Notes under the pieces: generated by a model
Told to the model about the DNA's origin: nothing
Database searches by the model: none
Seen by the model: only the letters and a program-made list of their open reading frames with translations
Shown: positions 1 to 5,707 of the stretch, piece after piece
How the letters are laid out: every line of letters starts with the position of its first letter
Numbering within the stretch: the first letter of the stretch is position 1
Made by a program: the position numbers and the translations under genes
NCBI GenBank assembly: GCA_000433175.1
Contig: HF986728.1
Location: 3,294-14,131 of the forward strand
DNA: 10,838 nt
Reading direction: 5' to 3'
Source of the DNA: Prevotella sp. CAG:1058
Lineage (GTDB): Bacteria > Bacteroidota > Bacteroidia > Bacteroidales > Bacteroidaceae

Positions 1-772
1 CCGCACGCCCGACAAGCCAGCCGAACAAGGCCGGACCGCTGTCTTCAAGCCATTCGGGATGCCACTGCACACCCATAATAGACTTGTACTCGCTGCTCTC
101 AATAGCCTCGATGACACCGTCGGGGGCTACTGCGGTAACCTTAAACCTTGCGCCGCACTTCCTCACCGACTGGTGGTGGAACGAGTTTACGGCAAGCGTC
201 CCGGTTCCGTATATGCCATAAAGGGCCGAATCCTTCTCGATAATGACAGTGTGCGTAGGTTCACGCCTGTCTGCATCCTGGCTGTGCTTCAGCAGTGCAT
301 GGCCGCCCGGCGTCAGGCGCCCTGCCTGCATGCCCTCGGCAATGTCTTGCTCGACCTCTCCGTCGAGCGCGGTAACAAGTACTTGGATTCCGCGACAGAT
401 ACCCAACATCGGTATCTGCCTGTTGTATGCAAGGCGCACGGCAAGCAGCTCGGCCTCGTCGCGCTCACGGTTGATTGAATGAAGGCGAGGCGAAGGCTCT
501 TCGCCCGCCCACAATGGGTTAATGTCGCCACCACCCGTAAGCATGAGACCGTCGAGCGAGTCAAGCGTGTTGATTATAACATCCTTATCGGCCAATGGCG
601 GTATCACGACGGGCACTCCACCCGCTTCGGCTATTCCCTTGTAATACCGCTCGACAAGACGCGTCTCCCCTTCGGCAAAGTTGCCAGTAAGCCCTATGAC
701 AGGTTTACGCCCCGCCTCGGGGTAACGCGAATAGACATCATTAAGACAACCGTTAAGGTCAAATGGTTTCAT
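1..772 (-). CDS. Peptidase C26 / gamma-glutamyl-GABA hydrolase-like protein (partial, C-terminus off the window)
   Basis: Reading the minus strand from the ATG at 772 gives 257 residues open to the window edge. It is a class I glutamine amidotransferase fold of the peptidase C26/PuuD type, whose members hydrolyse gamma-glutamyl bonds, probably in the cytoplasm. Visible motifs are the oxyanion strand LMLTGGGD (77-83), the nucleophile elbow LGICRG with Cys126, the substrate-side VNSFHHQ (195-201), and the catalytic pair in GVQWHPE (His238, Glu240). All triad residues are present, so the domain should be active. It begins 20 bp after the Lrp-type regulator and probably shares its transcript. The C26 domain is nearly complete at the edge; from memory, Bacteroidales homologues can carry an M19-type dipeptidase after it, so the protein may continue well beyond the window. 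The family is secure; the substrate is unknown. Confidence 0.88.
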   Translation of the reverse strand, partial: MKPFDLNGCLNDVYSRYPEAGRKPVIGLTGNFAEGETRLVERYYKGIAEAGGVPVVIPPLADKDVIINTLDSLDGLMLTGGGDINPLWAGEEPSPRLHSINRERDEAELLAVRLAYNRQIPMLGICRGIQVLVTALDGEVEQDIAEGMQAGRLTPGGHALLKHSQDADRREPTHTVIIEKDSALYGIYGTGTLAVNSFHHQSVRKCGARFKVTAVAPDGVIEAIESSEYKSIMGVQWHPEWLEDSGPALFGWLVGRA

Positions 773-792
773 CTTAGAGCCGTCCTACTTTA

Positions 793-1263
793 TTACCTTT
801 TCACATCCTGTGGTACAGGCACTTCCCTCTTGATACTCTGTTCAAGCGAGATAAGCGTCTCGGTGGCAACTACACCCGGAATGCTCTGCATCTGGTTGTT
901 CAGAAGGTCCATAAGTTGCTCGTTGTCGCGTGCGTACAGCTTGACCAGCACTGTGTACGGGCCAGTTGTGAAATGGCATTCCACAATCTCGGGAATATGC
1001 TCAAGCTGTTCCACAACTGACTTGTACATGCTTCCGCGTTCAAGCGTTATGCCCACGTAAGTACATGTAGAATAACCGAGAGTCTTGGCATTAACGTCAA
1101 ATCCGCTTCCGGTTATCACGCCGTTTTCAATAAGATGCTGAACACGCTGGTGTATTGCAGCGCGCGAAACGCCACACTCGGCAGCCACGTCCTTAAAAGG
1201 TATTCGGGCGTTCTTTGACAATATGCCAAGTATTTTCCTGTCAAGACTGTCTATTTTCTCCAT
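793..1263 (-). CDS. Lrp/AsnC family transcriptional regulator
   Basis: A 156-residue protein of normal length for the Lrp/AsnC (feast/famine) family. Residues about 4-52 form the N-terminal AsnC-type helix-turn-helix, starting IDSLDRKILGIL, with the recognition helix around VSRAAIHQRVQHL (32-44). Residues about 67-142 form the RAM ligand-binding and oligomerisation domain, with the typical HFTTGPYTVLVKL strand region (97-109). Such proteins assemble as dimers to octamers and respond to amino acids or related metabolites. The linked C26 hydrolase 20 bp downstream could be a target or co-regulated gene; that is inferred from position only. The upstream region holds a promoter candidate about 220 bp away and two TTAAGCAT copies near the start that could be autoregulatory sites. 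The effector cannot be read from sequence. Confidence 0.93.
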   Translation of the reverse strand: MEKIDSLDRKILGILSKNARIPFKDVAAECGVSRAAIHQRVQHLIENGVITGSGFDVNAKTLGYSTCTYVGITLERGSMYKSVVEQLEHIPEIVECHFTTGPYTVLVKLYARDNEQLMDLLNNQMQSIPGVVATETLISLEQSIKREVPVPQDVKR

Positions 1264-1483
1264 TTCGTAATGCTTAATATTTTTATTTTCAAGATGTAGG
1301 CAATATGCTTAAAAGTACGAATGCGCCCTGCGCCTCCGTGATACAGACAAGCCGGAATACACAACCTTGACACTCGGCCGGACGCGCATGGATTTACCCC
1401 GACACGAAGCCTTGCCGTTTACAGATGTCCTGTATATTTCCCTTGCTTGTATTAAGTATGTATTACATTTAAATAGTTGCGAG

Positions 1484-1515
1484 CAAATTTACATATTAAA
1501 AATGAGACTTACAAC
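1484..1515 (-). promoter_or_regulatory. Bacteroidota-type promoter for the Lrp-family gene
   Basis: On the minus strand, GTTG (1515-1512), a 20-nt spacer and TAAATTTG (1491-1484) fit the TTTG-N19-21-TAnnTTTG consensus with one mismatch in the -33 box. Transcription would begin near 1478, about 215 nt before the regulator's ATG, and just downstream of the FKBP terminator. The placement is sensible; the long leader makes a second, nearer promoter possible. Confidence 0.55.
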
Positions 1516-1558
1516 ATTTTGACATGAAATTTGTCTGTTTTAATGCAATATGAAATAG

Positions 1559-1591
1559 AAAAGGGAGACTTTTAACGGTCTCCCCCCTTTT
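1559..1591 (-). terminator. Intrinsic terminator of the FKBP gene array
   Basis: Read on the minus strand, GGGAGAC, an 8-nt loop and GTCTCCC are followed by TTTT. Flanking A and T runs extend the hairpin, with extra C residues bulged on the plus-strand right arm. It lies about 60 bp past the stop of the last FKBP gene and before the regulator's promoter candidate. The A-rich left flank gives a T run on the plus strand too. Confidence 0.85.
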
Positions 1592-1648
1592 GTCAATGAC
1601 AAACAAGAGTTACAAGCCCTTTCGGACTTTAACTTATCCGGTCTGATA

Positions 1649-2647
1649 TTACTTCTTTGAAGACTTGCTTGCAGGCTGCAACTTGACGGTTTTCACTGTC
1701 GTGCCCTTGCCTGCCGGCTGCTTTGGATTCTTCTTTACAACGGGCACAGATGCCTTCTTCACATCTACCACTTCAACAGTAAACACCAAAGCGCTGTAAG
1801 GCTTGATTTTACCAGCCGCACGCTCGCCGTAAGCAAGATTGTAAGGAATGTAAAGCTCCCACTTGCTGCCTACCGGCATCATCAGCAAAGCCTCCGTCCA
1901 TCCCTTTATGACCTGTGAAGGACGGAAAGTGCTGGTCTGGCCCTTGCGTTCGTAGCTGCTGTCAAAGACTGTGCCGTCAATCAGGTGGCCTTCATACTTG
2001 ACGGTCACATCGTCACGCTCTGATGCCACCTCCCCTTCGCCCTTGACAAGCACCTTGTATTGCAGGCCGCTCGGCAGAGTAACCACTCCCGGCTTCTCCT
2101 TGTTGGCAGCCAGGAAATCCTCGCCGGCCTTCTTGTTGGCGGCGTTGCGCTGGTCTACGGCTTCCCTGAACACCTTGTTGAAATACTCTTTGGCAACCTC
2201 AGCCGTCATGAGAGAAGAATCGTTCTTCAACGCATTGATAAATCCGTGGTTGAACATATCGGCGCTAAGCGAGTCAGGACGTCCTTCAAATTCATCCTTG
2301 AGGAAAGGGAATATGCGCAGACTCACCATCTGTGCTATCTGCTGTCCTGCAAAATAAGCCTTGTTACTCTCGCTGAAGCCCTTTGCCATGGCATCGTTAT
2401 AGCCCTTGACAAAATCGTCCATGTAAGCGGTATCGACGTTAAAACTCTGCTCGAGATAATTAACAAGTCCCTCGGTACGGACCATACCGGCAGAATAACT
2501 CAACGAGTCAGCGGCATTTTTAAGCTCGACAGCCTCAACCTTCGCCTTGTCGTTTTTCTTGTCCTTCTTTTTCTTTCCGGCTGCTTCAGCCGTATTGAAA
2601 ACAGCGCCCGCCACAACGGCGAGCGCGATTATTAATGATTTTTTCAT
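1649..2647 (-). CDS. Periplasmic FKBP-type peptidyl-prolyl cis-trans isomerase with basic ends
   Basis: A 332-residue exported Mip/FkpA-like isomerase that catalyses cis-trans isomerisation at proline and probably acts as a folding factor. Residues 1-22 are a signal peptide (MKKSLIIALAV, then AEA before the mature start). A short Lys-rich stretch follows (25-36). An FKBP_N-type dimerisation domain with ADSLSYSAGM covers about 45-180. The FKBP catalytic domain covers about 187-297, with Tyr218, Phe228-Asp229, Val246-Ile247, Trp250, Tyr273 and Phe289 in the expected active-site positions. A low-complexity basic tail (298-332, ending SKSSKK) is extra to the family core. It is the last gene of a three-FKBP array, 35 bp after the lipoprotein paralogue, and is followed by an intrinsic terminator. 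No lipobox cysteine is seen, so a soluble periplasmic protein is inferred. Confidence 0.93.
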   Translation of the reverse strand: MKKSLIIALAVVAGAVFNTAEAAGKKKKDKKNDKAKVEAVELKNAADSLSYSAGMVRTEGLVNYLEQSFNVDTAYMDDFVKGYNDAMAKGFSESNKAYFAGQQIAQMVSLRIFPFLKDEFEGRPDSLSADMFNHGFINALKNDSSLMTAEVAKEYFNKVFREAVDQRNAANKKAGEDFLAANKEKPGVVTLPSGLQYKVLVKGEGEVASERDDVTVKYEGHLIDGTVFDSSYERKGQTSTFRPSQVIKGWTEALLMMPVGSKWELYIPYNLAYGERAAGKIKPYSALVFTVEVVDVKKASVPVVKKNPKQPAGKGTTVKTVKLQPASKSSKK

Positions 2648-2682
2648 TTCTTATCCTCTTTCGGAAAACCTAAATATAATAT

Positions 2683-3558
2683 TTATTTCTTTCCTACACC
2701 TACAAGCTCTATCTTGAAGATAAGCGTAGAGAACGGCTTGATATCAGAAGTCTCACGATCGCCGTAAGCCTGATCCTGAGGTATTACAACCTCCCATACG
2801 CTACCTACGGGCATGTGGGTCAGAGCCTCTGTCCATCCCGGTATTACCTGGTTGGCGCGCAGCGATACAGGCTCCTTGCTCTTGTAAGAGCTGTCGAACA
2901 CCTTGCCGTCGATTGTCTTGCCTTCATACTGTACGCGTACCCATGAAGTATCCTTAGGCATCTCGCCCTTGCCTTCCTTTATAACGCGGTAGAGTACGCC
3001 ATTTGCCAACTTCTTGACACCAGCCTTCTTGGCATACTCGGCCAGGTACTTCTCGCCGGCCTTCTTGTTCTCGCCGTACTGGGCCTCCATAGCCTTGGCC
3101 TTAATTGCCGGTATCTTGACCTGAAGCACGTTCTGTGCCTGCTCAACGGTCATGAGTCCGCCCTTGCCAGACGTTCCGCTGATGAAACCGGCCATGAAGT
3201 TCTTCAAAGAGATGGTCTTTGTAGAATCGTTTCCGAAGAGCTCGTGGTTGATACCCTTAAGCATCTGGTTTGATATCTGCTGGCCTATCTGTATACCTGC
3301 ATAGTAAGCGGCTTTCTTCTTGTCGTCGCCTGCGTTCACGCCGGTGTTAAGTCCGCGGTAGAACTCGTCAAGATAAGCAGTGTCTACTCCGAGTCCCCTT
3401 ACGAGATATTCCTTCAGGCCTTGTGTCTGCGACATACCGATAGCGTAGCTTACGGTATCTACGTCATTCTTCAAATCCGCCTTTGGCGTTGAATTGCCAC
3501 ATGACATGAATCCTGCGGCAACGGCAGCAAATGCAACTGCCAATGTAAGCTTTTTCAT
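2683..3558 (-). CDS. FKBP-type peptidyl-prolyl cis-trans isomerase, predicted lipoprotein
   Basis: A 291-residue Mip-like FKBP. The reading frame stays open to an upstream ATG at 3642, but I start at 3558 because this Met begins a clear export signal (MKKLTLAVAFAAVAAGFMSC) after an A-rich leader; the longer form would put 28 unrelated residues before it. Cys20 in FMSC-GN fits a loose lipobox, so an envelope-anchored lipoprotein is likely. The FKBP_N-type domain (about 33-180, DTVSYAIGMSQTQG) closely resembles that of the next gene. The catalytic domain (about 183-288) keeps Tyr211, Phe221-Asp222, Val238-Ile239, Trp242, Tyr265 and Phe281. The usual IPP of the 80s loop is IKP here, as in the periplasmic paralogue. 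It is the middle gene of the array, 108 bp after the cytoplasmic form. Confidence 0.92.
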   Translation of the reverse strand: MKKLTLAVAFAAVAAGFMSCGNSTPKADLKNDVDTVSYAIGMSQTQGLKEYLVRGLGVDTAYLDEFYRGLNTGVNAGDDKKKAAYYAGIQIGQQISNQMLKGINHELFGNDSTKTISLKNFMAGFISGTSGKGGLMTVEQAQNVLQVKIPAIKAKAMEAQYGENKKAGEKYLAEYAKKAGVKKLANGVLYRVIKEGKGEMPKDTSWVRVQYEGKTIDGKVFDSSYKSKEPVSLRANQVIPGWTEALTHMPVGSVWEVVIPQDQAYGDRETSDIKPFSTLIFKIELVGVGKK

Positions 3559-3624
3559 TTTTACTTTTATTGTTTTGTTGTTTAATATCCATCCATAAAG
3601 CAGGGCCCGCGCCGTACCACTTCC

Positions 3625-3639
3625 GTCCGGCAACCGGAC
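3625..3639 (-). other. GC-rich hairpin between two FKBP genes
   Basis: GTCCGG, a 3-nt loop and CCGGAC form a perfect 6-bp stem inside a GC-rich stretch (about 3600-3660) between the first and second FKBP genes. No T run follows on the minus strand, so it looks more like an attenuator, processing or pausing site than a full terminator. It could also be chance structure in GC-rich DNA. Confidence 0.35.
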
Positions 3640-3666
3640 CATCGGCTCAGGCCGCGCCTGCGATTA

Positions 3667-4272
3667 TCATAACACCTCTATAAGCTCGACGTCGAACACA
3701 AGAGCTGCATAGGGAGGTATCGACGCACCCGCGCCGTGCTCACCGTAGCCAAGGTGGTAAGGTATGAAGAAGCGGTATTTAGCACCCTCCTGCATGAGCT
3801 GCAGTCCTTCAGTCCAGCCGGCTATGACCTGGTTGAGCGGGAATACGGCAGGCTCGCCGCGGCGGATGCTGCTGTCGAACACAGTTCCGTCAACGAGGAA
3901 ACCCTCATAGTGGCACTTCACCTTGTCGGTAGCCTTCGGCTTTTTGCCGTTGCCTTCCGACAAAACCTTGTATTGCAGTCCGCTGGGCAGGGTCACAACA
4001 CCCTCTTTCATGGCGTTGTCGGCCAGATACTGCTCGCCCTCGGCCTTGGCCTTCTTTCCCTTTTCGGCCATTTCGGCGTTGGCTTTCTCTTCCTGCTTGC
4101 GGAAAAACTCTTGCACCAATGTCTGCGCTTCCTGATCTGACACCTTGAGCTCGGCGCCTGCAAGCACGTCCTTTATGGCCGTAGCGAAATCGTCAATACT
4201 CAAGCTGGTGGCACCCATCTGCGCCAACTGGCGGCCGATGCCAAGTCCTAAAGCGTAACTTAACTTGTCCAT
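3667..4272 (-). CDS. Cytoplasmic FKBP-type peptidyl-prolyl cis-trans isomerase (FKBP22/Mip-like)
   Basis: A 201-residue FKBP with an N-terminal dimerisation domain (about 1-60, MDKLSYALGLGIGRQL), a Lys/Glu/Ala-rich connecting helix (about 58-88) and a catalytic domain (about 91-201). Active-site residues Tyr122, Phe132-Asp133, Val149-Ile150, Trp153, Tyr176 and Phe193 are all present, and the canonical IPP motif (185-187) is kept, unlike its two neighbours. No signal peptide is visible, and an in-frame stop lies six codons upstream of the ATG, so the start cannot be extended. Mip-type proteins are usually exported, so this one is probably a cytoplasmic FKBP22-like chaperone-isomerase. It is the first gene of the array and has a TACCTTTG promoter about 40 bp upstream. 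Confidence 0.93.
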   Translation of the reverse strand: MDKLSYALGLGIGRQLAQMGATSLSIDDFATAIKDVLAGAELKVSDQEAQTLVQEFFRKQEEKANAEMAEKGKKAKAEGEQYLADNAMKEGVVTLPSGLQYKVLSEGNGKKPKATDKVKCHYEGFLVDGTVFDSSIRRGEPAVFPLNQVIAGWTEGLQLMQEGAKYRFFIPYHLGYGEHGAGASIPPYAALVFDVELIEVL

Positions 4273-4310
4273 TCTTTTTCTGATTACTTATACCTAAAAA
4301 TAAAACCGTG

Positions 4311-4318
4311 CAAAGGTA
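4311..4318 (-). promoter_or_regulatory. -7 promoter element of the FKBP array
   Basis: TACCTTTG on the minus strand is a perfect TAnnTTTG element 38 bp upstream of the first FKBP ATG, giving a leader of about 30 nt. The -33 region at the expected distance is poor (AATG instead of TTTG). The same TACCTTTGC sequence occurs in the tRNA-Glu promoter. Confidence 0.6.
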
Positions 4319-4361
4319 GCATTTTTATCCGATTATGTCATTATTATTGAAGAAAAATCAC

Positions 4362-4369
4362 TAATTTTG
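4362..4369 (+). promoter_or_regulatory. -7 promoter element of the sirtuin gene
   Basis: TAATTTTG fits TAnnTTTG and lies 78 bp upstream of the sirtuin ATG. It is divergent from the FKBP promoter, with about 43 bp between the two elements. No good -33 box is seen. The implied leader of about 70 nt contains an inverted repeat, CGGGGAG at 4386-4392 with CTCCCCG at 4421-4427. Confidence 0.45.
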
Positions 4370-4447
4370 TGGAAAGTTAATAATGCGGGGAGGCTGCAGC
4401 CTTAATCCTTAAATCCTCTGCTCCCCGACAACAAACACGGAAGAATA

Positions 4448-5149
4448 ATGAAAAAACTTGTAGTACTTACCGGGGCGGGAATGTCAGTCGAAAGCGGGCT
4501 GAGCACGTTCCGCGACGCAGACGGGTTGTGGGAAAACTATCCCGTGGCGAGGGTGGCTACCCACGAGGCATGGGAGCGCGACCCTGTCTATGTAAACAAT
4601 TTCTACAACATGTTGCGCAAGAAACTGCTGGACGCCAAGCCCAACGAGGGGCACCGGCTGGTAGCGGCGCTTGAGCGGAAATACGACGTGACGGTGGTGA
4701 CGCAGAACGTGGACAACCTGCACGAGGAGGCAGGAAGCTCGCACGTAATACACCTGCACGGCGAACTCATGAAGACGTGCTCGAGCCGCGACGTTGACAA
4801 TCCGCGCTACTGGCGCATCATGAAGGCAGGCGACACCGACGTGGCTCCCGGTGAAAAGGCCGGCGACGGCTCGCTGCTCAGGCCTTACATTGTGTTCTTC
4901 GGCGAGGCGGTGCCTAACATCTCGGCGGCGGCCGACCATGCTTCGCAGGCCGACGTGTTCGTCATCATAGGCACGTCGCTCAACGTATATCCTGCAGCGG
5001 GACTGGTGCAATACGTCAGACCGGGGACACCCGTCTACCTGATTGACCCCAAACCCGTGATGGCGGCAGGCAGCCACGACGTGCGCCACATAATGAAAGG
5101 CGCGTCGGAAGGCATGAAGGAACTGTCTGAAATACTGCTCGGCGAATAA
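4448..5149 (+). CDS. Sir2-family NAD-dependent protein deacylase lacking the zinc cysteines
   Basis: A 233-residue single-domain sirtuin; the family removes acyl groups from lysine using NAD. Visible motifs are the NAD-binding GAGMSVESGL (9-18), FRD (21-23), TQNVDNLH (85-92), the catalytic HLHGEL with His104, the late FFGEAVP region, and GTSLNVYPAAGL near the C-terminus. The zinc-binding module, normally two Cys-x-x-Cys pairs, is not present: the only cysteine in the protein is Cys111. The position matching the CobB/SIRT5 acyl-pocket Tyr-x-x-Arg reads Tyr53-Asn-Met-Leu56-Arg57, so the arginine is displaced by one. Both features bear on substrate range. It is a one-gene transcription unit, divergent from the FKBP array and convergent with rpsT. 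Family assignment is secure; the acyl specificity is not. Confidence 0.93.
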   Translation: MKKLVVLTGAGMSVESGLSTFRDADGLWENYPVARVATHEAWERDPVYVNNFYNMLRKKLLDAKPNEGHRLVAALERKYDVTVVTQNVDNLHEEAGSSHVIHLHGELMKTCSSRDVDNPRYWRIMKAGDTDVAPGEKAGDGSLLRPYIVFFGEAVPNISAAADHASQADVFVIIGTSLNVYPAAGLVQYVRPGTPVYLIDPKPVMAAGSHDVRHIMKGASEGMKELSEILLGE

Positions 5150-5159
5150 AGGGGCGCAA

Positions 5160-5180
5160 GCCCCGCGCCGGGCGTGGGGC
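5160..5180 (+). terminator. GC-rich hairpin after the sirtuin gene
   Basis: GCCCCGCGC pairs with the GCGTGGGGC at the other end around a 3-nt loop (9 bp, one G-T pair), starting 11 bp after the stop codon. No T run follows on the plus strand; instead the second inverted repeat at 5189-5224 begins shortly after. It may help end sirtuin transcription or protect the 3' end. Confidence 0.45.
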
Positions 5181-5183
5181 AAC

Positions 5184-5224
5184 AAAAAAAACTGTAGTCA
5201 CGGCATGAAACTTGACTACAGTTT
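5184..5224 (-). terminator. Intrinsic terminator of rpsT, probably bidirectional
   Basis: AAACTGTAGTCA (5189-5200) and TGACTACAGTTT (5213-5224) form a perfect 12-bp stem around a 12-nt loop. On the minus strand the stem runs into eight T residues, an ideal terminator for rpsT 28 bp upstream. On the plus strand it ends in TTTAAAA, so it may also stop convergent sirtuin transcripts. Confidence 0.92.
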
Positions 5225-5252
5225 AAAATGTCTCTTATTTATAATTTATACT

Positions 5253-5507
5253 TTATCCCAGCTTGTTGATGTAGCAAGACAGACTTGACTTCAAGTTTGC
5301 AGCCTTGTTCTTGTGGATAAGGTTAGTCTTAGCCAACTTGTCAAGCATCTTCTGAACGCTCGGATAGAGCTTCAGTGCCTCTTCCTTATCAGTAATGGCA
5401 CGCAACTTGCGCACTGCATTACGCATGGTCTTTGCATAATATTTGTTGTGCAATGTCCTCTTCTTATCCTGGCGGATTCTCTTAACTGATGATTTGTGAT
5501 TTGCCAT
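5253..5507 (-). CDS. rpsT: 30S ribosomal protein S20
   Basis: An 84-residue, strongly basic protein of the exact size and character of bacterial S20, starting [13 protein letters not shown] with the helix-forming RNLHNK-like region ([17 protein letters not shown]) and a C-terminal [11 protein letters not shown] segment. S20 binds 16S rRNA early in 30S assembly. Its ATG lies 35 bp downstream of tRNA-Glu on the same strand with no promoter of the TAnnTTTG type between them, so the two are probably transcribed together and separated by tRNA processing. A strong terminator follows. No anomalies in length or sequence. Confidence 0.98.
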   Translation of the reverse strand: MANHKSSVKRIRQDKKRTLHNKYYAKTMRNAVRKLRAITDKEEALKLYPSVQKMLDKLAKTNLIHKNKAANLKSSLSCYINKLG

Positions 5508-5542
5508 CTTTATTGATTCCTTATTCCTTGTTGTTTTTATTG

Positions 5543-5614
5543 TAGTCCCTAGGAGAGTCGAACTCCTCTTTAGAGAATGAAAATCTCTCGTCCTAGCCGA
5601 TAGACGAAGGGACC
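5543..5614 (-). tRNA. tRNA-Glu (anticodon UUC)
   Basis: A 72-nt cloverleaf can be drawn: acceptor GGTCCCT/AGGGACT, D-stem GTCT/GGAC, anticodon stem AGAGA/TCTCT with loop TTTTCAT (anticodon TTC), a 4-nt variable loop, T-stem AGGAG/CTCCT with loop TTCGACT, and discriminator A. The outermost acceptor pair is G1-U72, a wobble rather than the usual G-C. CCA is not encoded (CAA follows), so it must be added enzymatically. The gene sits between the recO promoter and rpsT. Confidence 0.95.
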
Positions 5615-5635
5615 GTCGTGTTGTTTTAAGCGGTG

Positions 5636-5667
5636 CAAAGGTAGGGGTTTTATTTTAATCTACCAAA
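5636..5667 (-). promoter_or_regulatory. Near-consensus promoter of the tRNA-Glu/rpsT unit
   Basis: On the minus strand TTTG (5667-5664), exactly 20 nt of spacer, and TACCTTTG (5643-5636) match the Bacteroidota vegetative promoter consensus in full. Transcription would start about 15 nt before the tRNA. It is the best promoter in the window and supports the taxonomic call. Confidence 0.85.
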
Positions 5668-5707
5668 TATTTTTCAAGTTTTTTCTCAAAATCATGCTTA
5701 AAATGTT

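Larger units (their letters stand above)
1264..1648. other. 385-bp intergenic region between the regulator and the FKBP array
   Basis: No convincing protein gene. From right to left it holds the FKBP-array terminator (1559-1591), an AT-rich stretch with the regulator's promoter candidate (1484-1515), then about 215 nt that would form the regulator's 5' leader. The leader contains one 26-codon reading frame on the minus strand (1309-1389) and two ATGCTTAA copies (1270-1277 and 1305-1312). I recognised no known riboswitch or tRNA in it. Confidence 0.7.

Noticed and set aside
59..1060. Long plus-strand reading frames of 139 and 193 residues
   Set aside because: They are antisense to the peptidase C26 and Lrp-type genes, which carry clear family motifs, and their translations show no recognisable domain.
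1309..1389. 26-codon frame in the Lrp leader as an annotated gene
   Set aside because: Too short and without a recognisable motif to call from one sequence; reported only as part of the leader finding.
3559..3642. Extended start of the lipoprotein FKBP at 3642
   Set aside because: It would add 28 unrelated residues in front of a clear signal peptide and read through the GC-rich hairpin; the ATG at 3558 is better.
4484..5185. Minus-strand 233-residue reading frame antisense to the sirtuin
   Set aside because: A codon-phase shadow in GC-rich DNA; composition is biased (His, Arg, Val) and there is no domain, while the plus strand has every sirtuin motif.
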